Source: Catonia carolina (Eukaryota > Arthropoda > Insecta > Hemiptera > Achilidae). Taken from it: a stretch of 64,000 nucleotides of DNA. This document shows, one piece after another, positions 1 through 11,265 of the stretch. Below the pieces are notes generated by a model. The model was not told where the DNA came from, did not search any database, and saw nothing but the letters and a program-made list of their open reading frames with translations. Made by a program: the position numbers and the translations under genes. Every line of letters begins with the position of its first letter. Position 1 is the first letter of the stretch. Where the stretch lies: assembly GCA_035578175.1 (NCBI GenBank), contig JAQMRL010000004.1, positions 74,191,901-74,255,900 on the forward strand. Reading direction: 5' to 3'.

Positions 1-49
1 TCAACTACAAAGGTCATTAGCGACGACGTTGGGGTGTAACTATATACAA

Positions 50-172
50 TGGAGAATGAAATGAATTTTTGTAACGTATGAAAATATGGCTTGCCTGAGT
101 GGGATTCGAACCCACGACCGCATGAAGCGACGCGAGCACGTTACCAACTACGCCTATGCGGCCGGCCGTTTA
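50..172 (-). mobile_element. F1 tRNA-derived SINE (head a), diverged copy
   Basis: Read on the minus strand this shows a box A-like stretch (TGCGTAGTTGG region), a box B (GGTTCGAATCC) and the F1 tail with the CATACGTTAC motif. The far tail is diverged and runs out toward position 50. F1 belongs to the class of RNA polymerase III retroposons that depend on LINE machinery. It resembles the cleaner copies at 13018, 20625 and 53210. Confidence 0.8.
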
Positions 173-696
173 TTTATTATTTATTTTTCCGTCCAACCCA
201 TGACATCACATATCAAATTACAAATAAAATTCTATAATATATGAAATGCCTATACTTATAAATAATGGATTTTTAAACCTTAATATGTGTACTTTGTAAT
301 CAGTTTATTTCAAGAACAGTAAATAACTACATGATCCAGTAATGATATACATGTCGTGTAAATGAAGTGAAAATTTAGTATTGTAAAGTCACAAAGAGGT
401 TAATTGGTCCTCAACCATCAAAGTACACCGGTACCTCTCGAAGTACCATCTCTGTTATCTGTGTCACGTAAAATGTCCGTTGTGTTTTAAAATCTCTATT
501 TTGTAAACAACCAAACGGAAAAATTAAAATGATACACCGGATAAAAGTTTGTTCTTTTCTACGTTGACTGGTACAACTGAAGTTTTTATAAATTAATAGG
601 AGGTATGGAAGTTTACGCATAAAAAGTATCCAGTTTTCAGTTAGTTTCCGTTTATGCGCTTTTAAAACGCATGTTACTCCGTCCAGCATAAATATT
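173..696. other. Unassigned AT-rich stretch
   Basis: No convincing gene. A short piece near 401-437 resembles the minus strand of the F2 SINE (AACCATCAAAGTACACCGG), but it is too short and decayed to call. The open frames here match no protein family I recognise. Confidence 0.4.
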
Positions 697-862
697 AACA
701 TTTAAACACTCACATGACTTTCTCTTGTCAATGTAAATAATGAAAAACGTAAACTATGTTTAATCATGAGTGAATGACGTAAAGTGAAAATCAACATTTG
801 TAAAACTTAAAAATACAAAAAATCACTAATATTGACGCTAAGGTAAGCGTTGCAGAAGAAAC
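697..862 (-). mobile_element. F3 element, decayed end fragment
   Basis: The CACTCACATGACTTTCTCTTG end and the following AT-rich block align by eye with the terminal ~170 bp of F3 (compare 54070-54240), with many substitutions. It reads in the same direction as the minus-strand F3 copies. Confidence 0.65.
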
Positions 863-1224
863 GGTCTTGAATAAAAAATGTTCTGTTCAGCCGTTCTTAG
901 TTTGCTCCTACTGTCAACAAACAGAAGCCACCTACTACAGGGTGCACGCTAGAGTCTGCGACTTTACGGATGTCGTATTCCTATTAAGTAAACTATTTTT
1001 TAAATTGTAAGTACTAAAAACATCAGTCATGATATGATGTAGGCCTAACAATTTTATTAATAAAAATAATTTTAAAAGTATTTTGTATTTAAATACTTTT
1101 GAAAGTATTTTGTTGTTACTTTTTAATCAGCGTGTACACATTTTGATATAATGCGCATGCTCAGTGACGTCATTATTTCTTTACTTTAGGAGCAAACTAA
1201 GAGAGGCTGGACTATAGGTTGTTT

Positions 1225-1610
1225 GTTGTTTAGGTCATCAGCCAAAAGGCTGGTTTGAACCTGTAGAGGTTTTACTAAGTAAAACGAGGAGCGAGGTGGT
1301 TTACAATTGCCTTCCTCACTGAGTAGAAAAGTACGCTTATCAGCATGCCAGGGCTCTCTGAAAAGTACATATTTTCCACTCTGCAAATGACACCTTCACT
1401 TCATTCACCACAGGGTCTATCTGTATAATGAAATTCATTACTTTCAGAGGAGATAACTCTGATTACTGTCTTTTACACCCCTACCTCTTCTGTTCTTTGA
1501 TGATTCAGTCATTTAATTGGCTGACCATGTGATAAGAAACAGAATAATTATTTTAGCCCTGCAACAAACAGATTGAGTGTAAATAATTACTCCACCTGTC
1601 TGATAGGGGC
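1225..1610 (-). mobile_element. F4 retroposon
   Basis: A nearly full F4 copy on the minus strand, about 385 bp. It is flanked by the direct repeat TAGGTTGTTT at 1215-1224 and 1618-1627, which fits target-primed retroposition. It carries the family hallmarks: the 3' hairpin around the CAGCC/GGCTG motif, the AAGGCAATTGTAAACC block and the CCCTGTGGTGAA block. It has no coding capacity. Confidence 0.85.
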
Positions 1611-1689
1611 ATGTACGTAGGTTGTTTAATTTCCTACAACTTGAATTATGATTATACATTTTTTCTTCTCTGTCTGTTCTTGTGGTAAA

Positions 1690-2372
1690 AATATTTAATT
1701 TTTTAATTGCGGCCTTTTTTAGGCATTCTAGGGCAAAATTGTATTATATTTAAAGTTGTAGAAAATCAAAAATCCAATAACTTTTATTTCGATCGTTTTT
1801 CTCTGCAGAGCTTGATTTAGCGTCAATTATTAATTTTTCATATTTTACTAATAAAATCAAAAATTTTGGTGTGAAAATTCACATGATTCTCTCCTGTCAA
1901 TGTAATTAATGACAATATAACCTTTGTTTAATCATTTGTAAACAATATAAAATAAAAAACCATAACCTAATTTTAATCATGAGTGAATGACGTTAAATGA
2001 AAATTAACCTCTGTAGAACTTAGAAATACGGTAAATCATTAATTGAAGCTCAACTAAGCTCTATAGAAAACAAATGTTTGAAATAAAAGTTGTAGATTTG
2101 TAACTTCCTATAACGTTTATTATAGAGCTGTAGGCTTTTGTCGTAAAATGCGTACTAAGGCCGCAATTTTAAAAAAAAAATCATTTTTACCGATTTTGAT
2201 GAGCAAAATACAGAAAAACAATAATTTCCGCTAAACTAACCATTGTAGAAAAATGTGTAAAGTAAAAGTTGTAGGTTTTTTAATTTCCTGCTTTTTCCTG
2301 ACACTTATTTACGTTCATTTGTTTTTTATTTTCTACTTATGCGCTAAAATTCATATTGAGGGCTCAAACCCA
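1690..2372. mobile_element. F3 fragments in head-to-head arrangement
   Basis: Positions 1690-1860 match an internal part of F3 in plus orientation (ATAACTTTTATTT, TTTTTCTCTGCAGAGC). Positions 1865-2372 match the F3 end and interior in minus orientation, starting at a TGGTGTGAAAATTCACATG end. The two pieces meet at about 1863 in opposite orientations, so one inverted or sits beside an older copy. Confidence 0.65.
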
Positions 2373-2389
2373 TGCAGACAATTTTTTAA

Positions 2390-2972
2390 CCCATTCATTC
2401 ACCTTGGCCATATACATGTACATGCGATAAAATGTTACCAATTCTCATTCACTAAACTGCGCACATATCGCTTTGCGTAAAATTGGTCACATACATGAAC
2501 AAATTTTTTAAGAGTCCAGCAAGTGCTGCAATCTGCTGGGACTTTATAAAGTTTTATTAATTAATATTAAAAAAAATAGTACTTTAAGAATATATTTTTA
2601 TTCCTAATTTGTGTACGTTGCAATCTGCTCAATTCAAAACAATAAGCAACCCCATGGCCCAATAAGATGAGGATGATGTGTATGACGTGTAAATGAGGTG
2701 TAGTCTTGTACAGACCCAGGCTGACCATTTCTGAGAGAGTATGGTTAATTGAACCCCAACCATCAAAGTACACCCACAACCACAGTCTAGTATTCAAATC
2801 CAAATAAAAGTAACTACCTTTACTAGGATTTGAACCAGGAACCTTCATCTCCGAAAATCAGCTGTTAAACTGCTGATTTTGGCGACGACTTTACCTCTAG
2901 GCCAACCCGGTGGTTTAAGAATATAATAACTTTTTTTTTAAATTCTAAGATAAAAATTCGTGACTGAATGGG
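2390..2972 (-). mobile_element. F8 MITE, TTAA-flanked, carrying an F2 SINE
   Basis: A 583-bp element bounded by TTAA at 2386-2389 and 2973-2976. Its termini are CCCATTCATTCACCTTGG on the left and, inverted, CCCATTCAGTCACGAA on the right. TTAA duplications with termini starting CCC are typical of piggyBac-type transposons, so I class it as a non-autonomous piggyBac-like element. An F2 SINE at 2595-2914 lies inside. A second copy at 33243-33837 carries the same SINE at the same site. It has no transposase. Confidence 0.7.
2595..2914 (-). mobile_element. F2 tRNA-derived SINE inside F8
   Basis: The F2 SINE is flanked by the direct repeat TTAAGAATATA at 2584-2594 and 2915-2925. On the minus strand it has box A (TTGGCCTAGAGGT) and box B (GGTTCAAATCC), separated by a near-palindromic AAAATCAGC...GCTGATTTT segment. 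The same duplication flanks the SINE in the other F8 copy. Confidence 0.85.
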
Positions 2973-2984
2973 TTAACACAAGAG

Positions 2985-3690
2985 CATAACCTTTCAAGAA
3001 TTTCAGCATATGTAGCACTTACCTATGTTGTAAATCATTAAAAATGTAGTAAATAAGGTAACTCAAAAAAATCTTAGAAGTCGGTTTTGAGAATATCGTA
3101 AAAAAGTGAAAAATCGCACGAATAAACTAGTACTTCCGGTTGACCGATTTTAATGAAAATATTTATGAAGAGTCTCCTAGTTGTACCCAATCCGGTAATC
3201 CGTTCTTGAGATATTTTGTTCACATACACACGCGTACGTAGCATGCACAGACGTACACTAATCGCTAAAAACATATTTTTATGGGTTAAGAGGTCCTGAA
3301 AATGTATATTTCCTGTAAAAACTCGATTTTGAAAAATCTTATTCTTCCTCAAAATTGCACTAAAAAAATTTAATTACTGAAAAAAATACCTGCAAATTCC
3401 GGAGCCTGTACACAGTTTATGACCCCAACTGTTATAACTGTGCAGTTATATGCAAAGTTATGAGTATATTATATTTTTTTGAGTTTAATATTTTAGTTAT
3501 ATTTTAATTTACAATTACATTTTAATGAATATTTGTAACATACAAATAAAAATAAATATCTTAGTACTATAAACAGTGAGGAAATATTGTAAGAACTGAG
3601 TTTATGATCTTTAAACATTAAATAAATCTACGTGAAAACAATAATTTCCTTCACTATTTATATTCATTCAAGAGAAAGAAGAGAAAGTAA
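2985..3690 (-). mobile_element. F3 element, microsatellite half, interrupted
   Basis: Matches the F3 half that holds the GGTTGACCGATTTT block, a short degenerate CA tract and the terminal ATTCAAGAGAAAG end. About 280 bp of unrelated AT-rich sequence (roughly 3346-3628) splits the copy, probably a later insertion. AAATCT appears at both junctions and may be a short target duplication. Confidence 0.7.
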
Positions 3691-3691
3691 A

Positions 3692-3808
3692 AATCCAACT
3701 GAGTTTGATTTTGATTTAGCGTTATTCACTAATGATTAAATTTAGGTTATGTTTTTCATTGTGAACATTGGCAGAGAAAGTCGTGTGAGTTTATCACACC
3801 GGATTTTT
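3692..3808 (+). mobile_element. F3 terminal fragment
   Basis: The sequence from CCAACTGAGTTTGATTTT to the end ATCACACCGGATTTTT is the other terminus of F3 in plus orientation. It directly abuts the oppositely oriented fragment that ends at 3690. Confidence 0.7.
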
Positions 3809-4462
3809 GAAGATTAGTGACAACGTTAGAGCAGTTTTCCGCCCTATTTATTTACATACATTTTTATTTTGTAGGCATTTCTGTTTTATAAGGTTCACCG
3901 TACGATATGGAAACAGCTGACACGACTCACATACGTTTTTAGATTTATCGTATTCCTGGTCTGATTTATAATGCAACGCAGAAGAATGTGAAAGAGAAAC
4001 AGGGCAAAACAACGAACAAAGAAAGAACGCAAAAGAGACAGGGGGTACAAGTGGAAGATAAGCATCCCTCAACTTCATACAACAACTTGCATGATTTGAA
4101 ATAACTTTCCGTTACCTTCAAGCACAACTTTCCTTGTTTATCTTTTGAGAAAGCTCTTTTAGTCGGTGAATTGTCCTCTTTATAAAACAACAAACTACGC
4201 AGTAATAACATAAAATTACTCCTTTAAATCTTGTCAATTCACCTACCACAATCTCCTTAGTTTTCAAACTTCTAAGATTGAATATCATCGCACACACACA
4301 CACACAATCACGCACGCACACGCACGCACGCACACACAATAAAACACAAAAAAATATAATTTCAAGCTTCTCTGAATTTATCGCTGATATTTATATAATT
4401 AGATTACATTCAGTTTTGACAGATTTTGATGGAGTATCCCAAAAAACTTCTGATATCAGAGG
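3809..4462. other. Unassigned, with a CA/CGCA microsatellite
   Basis: No gene recognised. A CA-rich tract with CGCA variants occupies about 4289-4339. The open frames across it are low-complexity reading of the microsatellite. Confidence 0.5.
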
Positions 4463-4515
4463 GTGTTGTTTAGGTCAACAGCCGAAAGGCTGGTTTGAAC
4501 CTCTAGAGGCTCCTC
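4463..4515 (-). mobile_element. F4 retroposon, 5'-truncated
   Basis: Only the F4 3' end is present: TGTTGTTTAGGTCAACAGCC, the hairpin and the TGGTTTGAACCTCTAGAGG block. This is the severe 5' truncation expected of a retroposed copy. Confidence 0.75.
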
Positions 4516-4549
4516 AACCATTTTTGCTCCGCGACTCCCAAATAGTAAA

Positions 4550-5012
4550 AAAAATCTGGTGTGGAACACTCACACAATTTTCTCTTGCCAATGCAAATTA
4601 TTAACAATATAGCCGAACATTAGTAATAAAACATTAGATTTAAATAAAAAAATTAACCTCAATAAACACAACCTAATTTTATTCATGAGTGAAAGATGCA
4701 AAATGAAAATCAACCTCAGTTTTGCTTTAAAATACGGAAAATCACTCTTTCACGCTAAACTAGGCTCTGTAGAGAAAAATTCTCTAAATAAAAGTTGTAG
4801 ATCTTTTAATTTTCTATGAATTTGATTATATACTCTTTTGTCCTAAAATGCGTACTAAGGCTGAAATCTTAACAAATCCATTTTTTACACATTTCGTGAG
4901 AAAAATAACAGAAAATCGCTAATTACCGCTAAACTAAGCGTTATAGAAAAAAATGTTAAAAATAAAAGTTGTAGGATCTACATTCTCTACAACTATTCCA
5001 GTCTGTAGAGTG
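4550..5012 (-). mobile_element. F3 element, partial
   Basis: Begins with the F3 end TCTGGTGTGGAACACTCACA and runs through both internal ~175-bp subrepeats before stopping near 5012. The half with the microsatellite is absent. Confidence 0.85.
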
Positions 5013-5171
5013 TGCGATACGTCCGGTATATTAATCCAAAAATAGCAACCTCTTCGTGGGATCCCGATATATAATATTTATGTACTTATATTTTTTAAAT
5101 TAGAAAATCATATAAGTTTTCACTTCTATCGTGTTGTCATAAGCACACATTCAATGATTTTTTTATATCTA

Positions 5172-5402
5172 AGCCTTCGGGCCACCTCAGTCAGTTAGCT
5201 GGTAGAGAGTCGCTATTTATTGTTAAGTAACACTGGTTGTGCAAGCGACTTTGTATCGTGACCAGCTAACAGCTGCTCATGAAATAACTTCACTGGGAAT
5301 TCTTGTTTAAATTCATAGCTATCTACGTGAAAAATACAGCGCAAAAGCAGCGCGCAAATTGGGTGTTTGTCAATAATGTACAGTTCCCGATAACAAATAA
5401 AA
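5172..5402 (+). mobile_element. F7 dispersed repeat
   Basis: A ~230-bp segment from about GCCACCTCAGTCAGTTAGCT to CAGTTCCCGATAACAAAT recurs on the minus strand at about 52978-53203. The AGCTGGTAGAG motif resembles a tRNA box A, so a tRNA-derived SINE is possible, but no box B is visible. Unclassified. Confidence 0.55.
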
Positions 5403-5503
5403 GCTAAAAAAAGTTATATTTAATTTTTTGTAACGAAGTATTATCGTATATTTGTATTTTTCATTATTCTCCATCGGATGAAATTTTCCATCCATTCCCG
5501 ATT

Positions 5504-5640
5504 ATTTCGCGGTCTTGGGTTCGAATCCCATTCAGGCATGGCATATTTTCATACGTTACAAAAAAATCATTTCATCCTTCACCGTCTGCATTAGCAATAA
5601 TTGCAGAACAGTCAGACGTTAAACCAAAAAAAGAAAAAAA
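5504..5640 (+). mobile_element. F1 SINE, head a, 5'-truncated
   Basis: Starts inside the tRNA-like head at GCGGTCTTGGGTTCGAATCC (box B present, box A missing). It continues through the F1 tail to the A-rich end AAACCAAAAAAAGAAAAAAA. Confidence 0.85.
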
Positions 5641-6394
5641 TCTATTATTCCATCGAATTCACGAATTAGGAATTATTTTTAATATTTTGTCATCCCATTA
5701 TGAGAATTTGAGCAAGTCATTAACTATTTCTGTCATAAACATGGCAAACCTTTATGACGAAATCAATCCACTGGTTTTTTTAATGTAACAAGCGTTCAGT
5801 ATCACAGCTACGGTGTCTTGTGTATTTTTATTTTATTTTTTTAAAGTAAAGAAAAACGTTTTGTTAATAAACGTTTTGCTTTAAGCAATTTTATAGTCGC
5901 TATAAAATACAATGATTAAAGTTCTTAACATAAATATTACTGTTAAAAATAAAAAAAATCTTAAATAGCTCATTGTTAGTAGATAAGAAGCGAGATTAAA
6001 CAGCGTTGTCTTGTCATATTACTTTCAGCAAAGACAGTTGTAAAGTGTACCGACAACTTAATGTTTTTGGTACTTACAAATACTTTCAGGCGATTTTAAG
6101 CATCTTATAAAATATTTAAACGAAACTTTTTTACCTTTTTTCTAGTTTGTTAAAGAAACTGGAGTAACCTGAAATTTTTTTAATAGTTAAAAATATCTTA
6201 TTTCTATAAAACGAGTTTAGTGTAATAATAAAGGTTGTCACGGAATCAATAAAGAGTCATCCTCAATATTTGATGTTTTCTGATTATCAAGATATTATAC
6301 AGACTTTTGAAAATCAGCTGAAAAGATCTGTTTATTGATTTCAATGTCTGATTAATGAGTACAAAATAGATATAACTTTATCTAAAACAAAAGT
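5641..6394. other. Unassigned AT-rich stretch
   Basis: No coding or repeat family recognised. AT-rich with short simple-sequence runs. Confidence 0.4.
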
Positions 6395-6810
6395 TTAAGA
6401 ACATCAAAACATCCCGCGTCACGTGAAGATACAATATGGAAAAAGTGGGAAAATTCATAGCTTCAAGTACTTTGGTGAGATAATGCAACCAACGACCTAA
6501 GAAAAGGAAGCGAAAAACAACAGACGAGGAAAGATGGTCGGTGCACTTCGAGGAACTCACCACTTGTATAAGAAGAAAACCTTTTTAAGACAAGCCAAGA
6601 TTAGACATTATAATACTATGATAAAACATGTGGATATGTACTTAAGTGAGTGCCTTAGATTGTCCAGGATGGCTGGTCTAAGAGAAGCAAAGAAATTTGA
6701 GATAAAGATCCTTGCAAGATAATGGGCCCGAAGATATCAGACAGACAATGTAAGTTATGAGGTCTAGAAGAGCTTCACAATAAAAATAAACGATTAATGG
6801 AATCAATTGC
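6395..6810 (+). pseudogene. LINE C-terminal fragment, split by F4
   Basis: Broken frames read like the region after the reverse transcriptase of an RTE-type non-LTR element: a degenerate FKYFGEIMQP segment, then KAKIRHYNTMI-like and YLSECLRLSRM-like stretches, then an ARRYQTD stretch. Stops and frameshifts make it non-functional. After the F4 insertion (6811-7208) the reading resumes with ETIRKRRLKF at about 7209, the next expected motif of this protein type. The family assignment rests on remembered motif patterns only. Confidence 0.65.
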
Positions 6811-7208
6811 GCCCATAACAGGCAGGTGGAGTGTTAAATTATTTGCTCTCGATCTGCTAGTTCCAGGGCTACCAAAAATAGTTGTGTTTCTTATCACGTG
6901 GTCAGCCAATTATATGACTGAACTATTTAAGAACAGAAGAGGTTGAGGTGTAACAGACACTAGTCAGAGTTATCTTCTCTGAAAGTAATGAATTTCTTTA
7001 TACAGCCAGACCCTGTGGTGAATAAAATGAAGGTGTCATTTGCAGGGTGCAGAGTAAATGGTTTTCAGAGGGCCTGGCATGCTGATAAGCATAGGCTACT
7101 TTTGTACTCAGTGAGAAAGGCAATGGTAAACCACCTCACTCCTCGTTTTACTTAGTAAAACCTATACAGGTTGAAACCAGCCTTTCGGCTGTTGACCTAA
7201 ACAACAAC
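6811..7208 (+). mobile_element. F4 retroposon inserted in LINE
   Basis: A full-length F4 copy from GCCCATAACAGGCAGGTGG to the (AAC)n tail. Near-identical flanks GGAATCAATTG on the left and GGAAACAATTA on the right are an imperfect target duplication. The interrupted LINE frame resumes on the far side. Confidence 0.85.
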
Positions 7209-7470
7209 GGAAACAATTAGAAAAAGAAGACTAAAATTTTAAATGGATTACAAGAGGTTGACAAAACACATTTTTTAGGCACTAAACAATAAACCTAAGG
7301 TGTCGGATAAATGGTTAAAAGAATTCAGAAAAAATATCGAGAAAACCAGAATAAACCGAGAAACTTAATGAACCGAACCGGATTTAGACAAATAATCACG
7401 GACTTTAAGGGCTTCCATGAAGAACAAAACACAGTATTAAAGAATTCGTTAGGTAGTCTAGAATGGAAAC
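7209..7470 (+). pseudogene. LINE C-terminal fragment, continuation
   Basis: Carries the ETIRKRRLKF-like motif and a basic C-terminal region with stops, continuing the fragment at 6395-6810. It ends shortly before the Harbinger-type element, and no 3' tail is obvious. Confidence 0.55.
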
Positions 7471-7487
7471 GTGTTTCAACAGTCTAA

Positions 7488-8269
7488 AGCCGGGTACACA
7501 CCTACAGTTATAACTGACAGGTCTACCCGTCGCAGGCAAACTGTCATGTCAAACGTCCAAGGTAGATGAACAATAACTGTCAGTTTTTGCAACTGTCAGG
7601 TCGCCTGTCACCTTTCTGAAAATTCGGCAGGCGCACGGTTCACCCGCCGGTCGACCTGCTATTGTGTAGGCATTTCATGCTAACTGTCAGTTGTCCATGC
7701 TCGTGCTGAACGAATAGTGCTCTCTTGCGGCGTAAATACATTTTTTACTGCTTGTGATTTGCATTGTTTTAATTTTGTTTTGCGATTTGATTTTGTTTTG
7801 TGTAGTTTTATATCGCGTAGTTTTTATATTATTTAGTTCATTATTTTAATTTTAGTAGTTTTTGTGTTTTATATTGCGGTTGTCCGGTTTTTCGATAGTC
7901 AGATAATGGAATCTAGGAAGAAAGAAGTCATGGAAGATTTCATCGAAATTCATCGTAGTGAGCCATGTATATGGAACGTAAAGAGCGCAGAATATAGTAA
8001 TCGCCCCCGAAAAGAAGCTGCTTACGCAAAACTATTAGAAACTCTGAAAGGAATTGAACAGAGTGCCACCAGAGAAACAGTGTTAAAAAAAATCAACACA
8101 CTAAGAAGTAACTCCCGCAAACACAGTAATAGTGTTATCTGTCGACATTTTTGAACCAACTGATGGACGGTAGACTGTACGTGTGGATGCCCCTGCATTT
8201 AAGTTTGACATGACAGTTTGCCTGTGACAGGTAGACCTGTCAGTTATACCTGTAGGTGTGTACCCGGCT
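7488..8269. mobile_element. Harbinger-type DNA transposon, non-autonomous
   Basis: A 782-bp element with imperfect inverted ends of about 65 bp, starting AGCCGGGTACACACCTACAG, and a 3-bp TAA target duplication at 7485-7487 and 8270-8272. The 3-bp TWA target and the enclosed MADF/Myb-like frame both point to PIF/Harbinger. These elements use a DDE transposase and a separate Myb-like DNA-binding protein. No transposase is present here, so the copy is an internal-deletion derivative. CTGTCAG-type words recur inside the long ends. Confidence 0.8.
7906..8154 (+). pseudogene. MADF (Myb/SANT-like) domain remnant
   Basis: The ATG at 7906 opens an 83-residue frame (MESRKKEVMEDFIEIH...). The pattern of an acidic or aromatic helix, then EPCIWNVKS, then YSNRPRKEAAYAKLLETL, then VLKKINTLRSNSRK is the MADF fold, a trihelical DNA-binding domain. 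MADF proteins accompany Harbinger transposases and help their nuclear import and end binding. The frame stops just after the third helix, where full proteins continue with a tyrosine- or leucine-rich segment. I read it as truncated by an internal deletion that joins the exon to the right terminal repeat. An upstream in-frame GTG at 7864 is an unlikely start. Confidence 0.65.
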
Positions 8270-8272
8270 TAA

Positions 8273-8644
8273 GATTATACTTTTTTCAGCGTTGATGAGC
8301 TCTGAACGTACGTATTGCCCCTATCCACTTCACAGCTAGTCAATGACTTGCCAGCAACATTGTCAATACTGGTCTCGTAACTCTGTTAATTTCGTCAGTC
8401 ATGTTTTTGGCCTTTCAATAACAATTTATAAACTATGGACACACAACCAGGTGATTATATCATAAAGTATTACATGTTAAGGCGCTTTATAATTGACGTC
8501 TTCAGTACAAGATACAAGACACGAGTGAACTACTGTAGCTCTTATACGCATGCGCACGTAATGTTTGTCAACATTGATATAGTCGTAGAATCTGACAACG
8601 CTGGCAAACGTTCTGATTGGTCTAAACGCGTGGAACAGCAGAGC
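8273..8644. other. Unassigned unique sequence
   Basis: No recognised repeat or gene. The open frame at 8435-8659 has no family resemblance and partly reads into the LINE-A copy. Confidence 0.35.
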
Positions 8645-9418
8645 TTTTTTTGTCATTAGTCCCTCGACTTGTTTGATGCAGTTCTCTAAACTGTTCTATC
8701 TTGCGCGAGTCGTTTCATATCTACGTACCTGTAACACCCTACATCTTTTCTAATTTGCTTTATATATTCTAATCTTTGCCTCCCTCTACAATTTACTCCC
8801 TCAATATTACCCTCCTTTATTGATAGCCCAAGACCTGGATGTCTTAGGATATGCCCCACTAGCCTATCCCTTCATTTGGTAATATGCTTCCATATACTTC
8901 TTTTTTCATCCACTCGCCTAAGAACCTCTAAATTACTTATGTTGTCCACCCACCTAATCTTTAAAATTTTCCTATAAGACCACATTTAAAAAGCTTCTAT
9001 CCTCTTCCGTTCTACAGCCCCTATCACCCACGTTTCACTTCTGTATAATGCTACACTCCAAACATAATGTTTTAAGAAATTTTTCCTAATCTGTAAATCA
9101 ATGATTGTAGTCGGTAAGCTGTTTTTCATTTCAAAGGCTTTTCTAGCTTGAGCAATATTCTACTCTTGATATCACTTATGCTTCTACCATCCTTTGTTAT
9201 TTTACTCCCTAGAGCCTAGACAGCAGAATTCCCCAACTTCCTGTATGTTTTCGTTGCCTACTTTTAAATTTCCCATCTCATCTAAACCACTCTTGCTGCT
9301 GCACAACACTTTCGTTTTGTTCTTATTAATTTTCATGAAGTAATCCTTTCTCAAGATCTCATCCATTCAATTTAAGGCATCCTCTAGTTCTTTCTTTGTC
9401 TCGGCTAATACTACTGAT
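8645..9418 (-). pseudogene. LINE-A non-LTR retrotransposon 3' end, 5'-truncated
   Basis: The minus strand of this segment aligns with 38090-38850 almost throughout. It contains the region just after the RT catalytic block (NELEDALNGMNEIL-like), the KINKNKTKVLCSS-like segment, and the C-terminal VDKINNLEVLRRVDEK and RRDRLVGHILRHPG-like stretches. The 3' terminus is at about 8645 (GTCATTAGTCCCTC inverted). It shares with the other copy an out-of-frame CTCTAGGGAG interruption. It is truncated at about 9416, short of the FADD motif, so it is non-coding. Confidence 0.85.
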
Positions 9419-9429
9419 AAGTAGAGCTT

Positions 9430-9820
9430 GTTGTTTAGGTCATCAGCCGAAAGGCTGGTTTGAACCTTTAGAGGTTTTACTAAGTAAAACGAGGAGTGAG
9501 GTGGTTTACCATTGCCTTCCTCACTGAGTAGAAAAGTACGCTTATCAGCATCTTGGGCCCTCTGAAAAGCACATATTTTCCACTCTGCAAATGACACCTT
9601 CACTTCATTCACCACAGGGTCTGCTGTATAATGAAATTCATTACTTTCAGAGGAGATAACTCTGATTAGTGTCTTTTACACCTCTGCCTCTTCTGTTCTT
9701 AAATGATTCAGTCATTTAATTGGCTGACCATGTGTTAAGAAACAGAAATATTTATTTTAGCCCTGCAACGAACAGATTGAGCGTAAATAATTTAACACTC
9801 CATCTGTCTGTTATGGGCAG
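9430..9820 (-). mobile_element. F4 retroposon
   Basis: A full-length copy flanked by the 11-bp direct repeat AAGTAGAGCTT at 9419-9429 and 9821-9831. It lies next to the truncated end of LINE-A. Confidence 0.9.
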
Positions 9821-9831
9821 AAGTAGAGCTT

Positions 9832-10526
9832 ATCAACCGCAAAAAGCATTGTAGTTGCAATAATTATATAAATTTAACAAAAAACATTTTCTGGACCACC
9901 CGGTATTACTTTGAACGAGTGAGCGTGTTTAGCAGATGGTGTGATATAAAATGTAAATAATGTATAAATAAATTGTCAAGTTGTTCAACTTTTTTATTAC
10001 ATCACATTACATTGTTACTAATCTTCACAGTATATACTACATAATTATAACAATGTGAACTTACATAGCATTACCGCACTTGTTTAATACGTCATCTTTA
10101 AAAATCATGGCATTATAGCACAGTTGACTCTACTTAAAGATTCTAGGTCAGTACAACCAAGTTTTATAAAGAATATAGCCGTACATGAGGGAATATGTAT
10201 AAAATAAGGAAATCAAATTTGAGTTGAGTGCAAATATAAGATAATTTCATCGAAGAACAGACTATCACGTAGTTATATTGTCTGTTCTTTCATGTAAATT
10301 TCATACCTGATCTGAAATTGGAAACGAGTGTTACCGACTACAGATTTAACATTGTTTACCCGTTTATTTTATCTAAGTAAATATTGTTTACTTTGGTATA
10401 CGTCATTGTTTTATCAATGAAATTTTGTTAACACACAATGTGAATTATATTTTTTAAGTCGGTGGGGTATTCAACTGAATACTAATACATTTCCAGAATA
10501 GTACATTATATAGATTTGTCTTTTCT
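9832..10526. other. Unassigned AT-rich stretch
   Basis: No coding region or family recognised. Confidence 0.4.
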
Positions 10527-11110
10527 GCCCTTAACACACTGGTGGAGTGTGAAATTATTTACACTCAATATGCTAGTTTCAAAAATACAAAAATAGTTCT
10601 GTTTCTCATCACATGGTCTGCCAATTATATGACTGAAGTATTTGTGTTGTTTATTAAGTAAAAACGAGGAGTGAAGTGGTTTACAATTGCCTTCCTCACT
10701 GAGTGAAAAATTATATGCTTATCAGCATGACAGGCCCTCCGAAAAGCACGTACTTTGTACCCTGCAAATGACACCTTCACTTCATTCACCACAGGATGAA
10801 GTATTTAAGACAAACTGAGTATTTAAGAACATTAAAGTTAGAGGTGTAAAAGGCACTAGTCAGAGAGTAATTCTTTGAGAGTAGTGAATTTTATTATACA
10901 GCCAGACCCTGTGATGAATAAAGTGAAGGTGTCATTTGCAGGGCGGAAAGTAGATGCTTTTCAGAGGACTTGACATACTGATAAGTTTATACTTTTCCAC
11001 TCAGTGAGGAAGGCAATTTTAAACCACCTCACTCTCGTCTTACATAGTAAAGCCTCTAGAGATTCAAACCAGCCTTTCGGCTGATAACCGAAACAACAAA
11101 CAACAACAAC
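10527..11110 (+). mobile_element. F4 retroposon carrying a nested F4 fragment
   Basis: An outer F4 copy in plus orientation runs from CCCTTAACACACTGGTGG to an (AAC)n tail at 11110. It is interrupted at about 10640-10795 by a second F4 piece in minus orientation that is truncated at its 5' end (CACCACAGG). GAAGTATTT at both sides of the inner piece looks like its target duplication. The inner copy also lacks the 3' hairpin region. Confidence 0.8.
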
Positions 11111-11265
11111 AGTTTTAATGTGTTCAAGGAATTCTTTTATTCAATAATTCTTTCAACAAGAACTACTTTAGAGAATATCCAAGCATAAAGTTAATAATAA
11201 ATTATTTGTCAAGTATGCGTATTAAGTTTTACCGGTAGTTTTAGTGGAATTTTAATGGCATGCTT

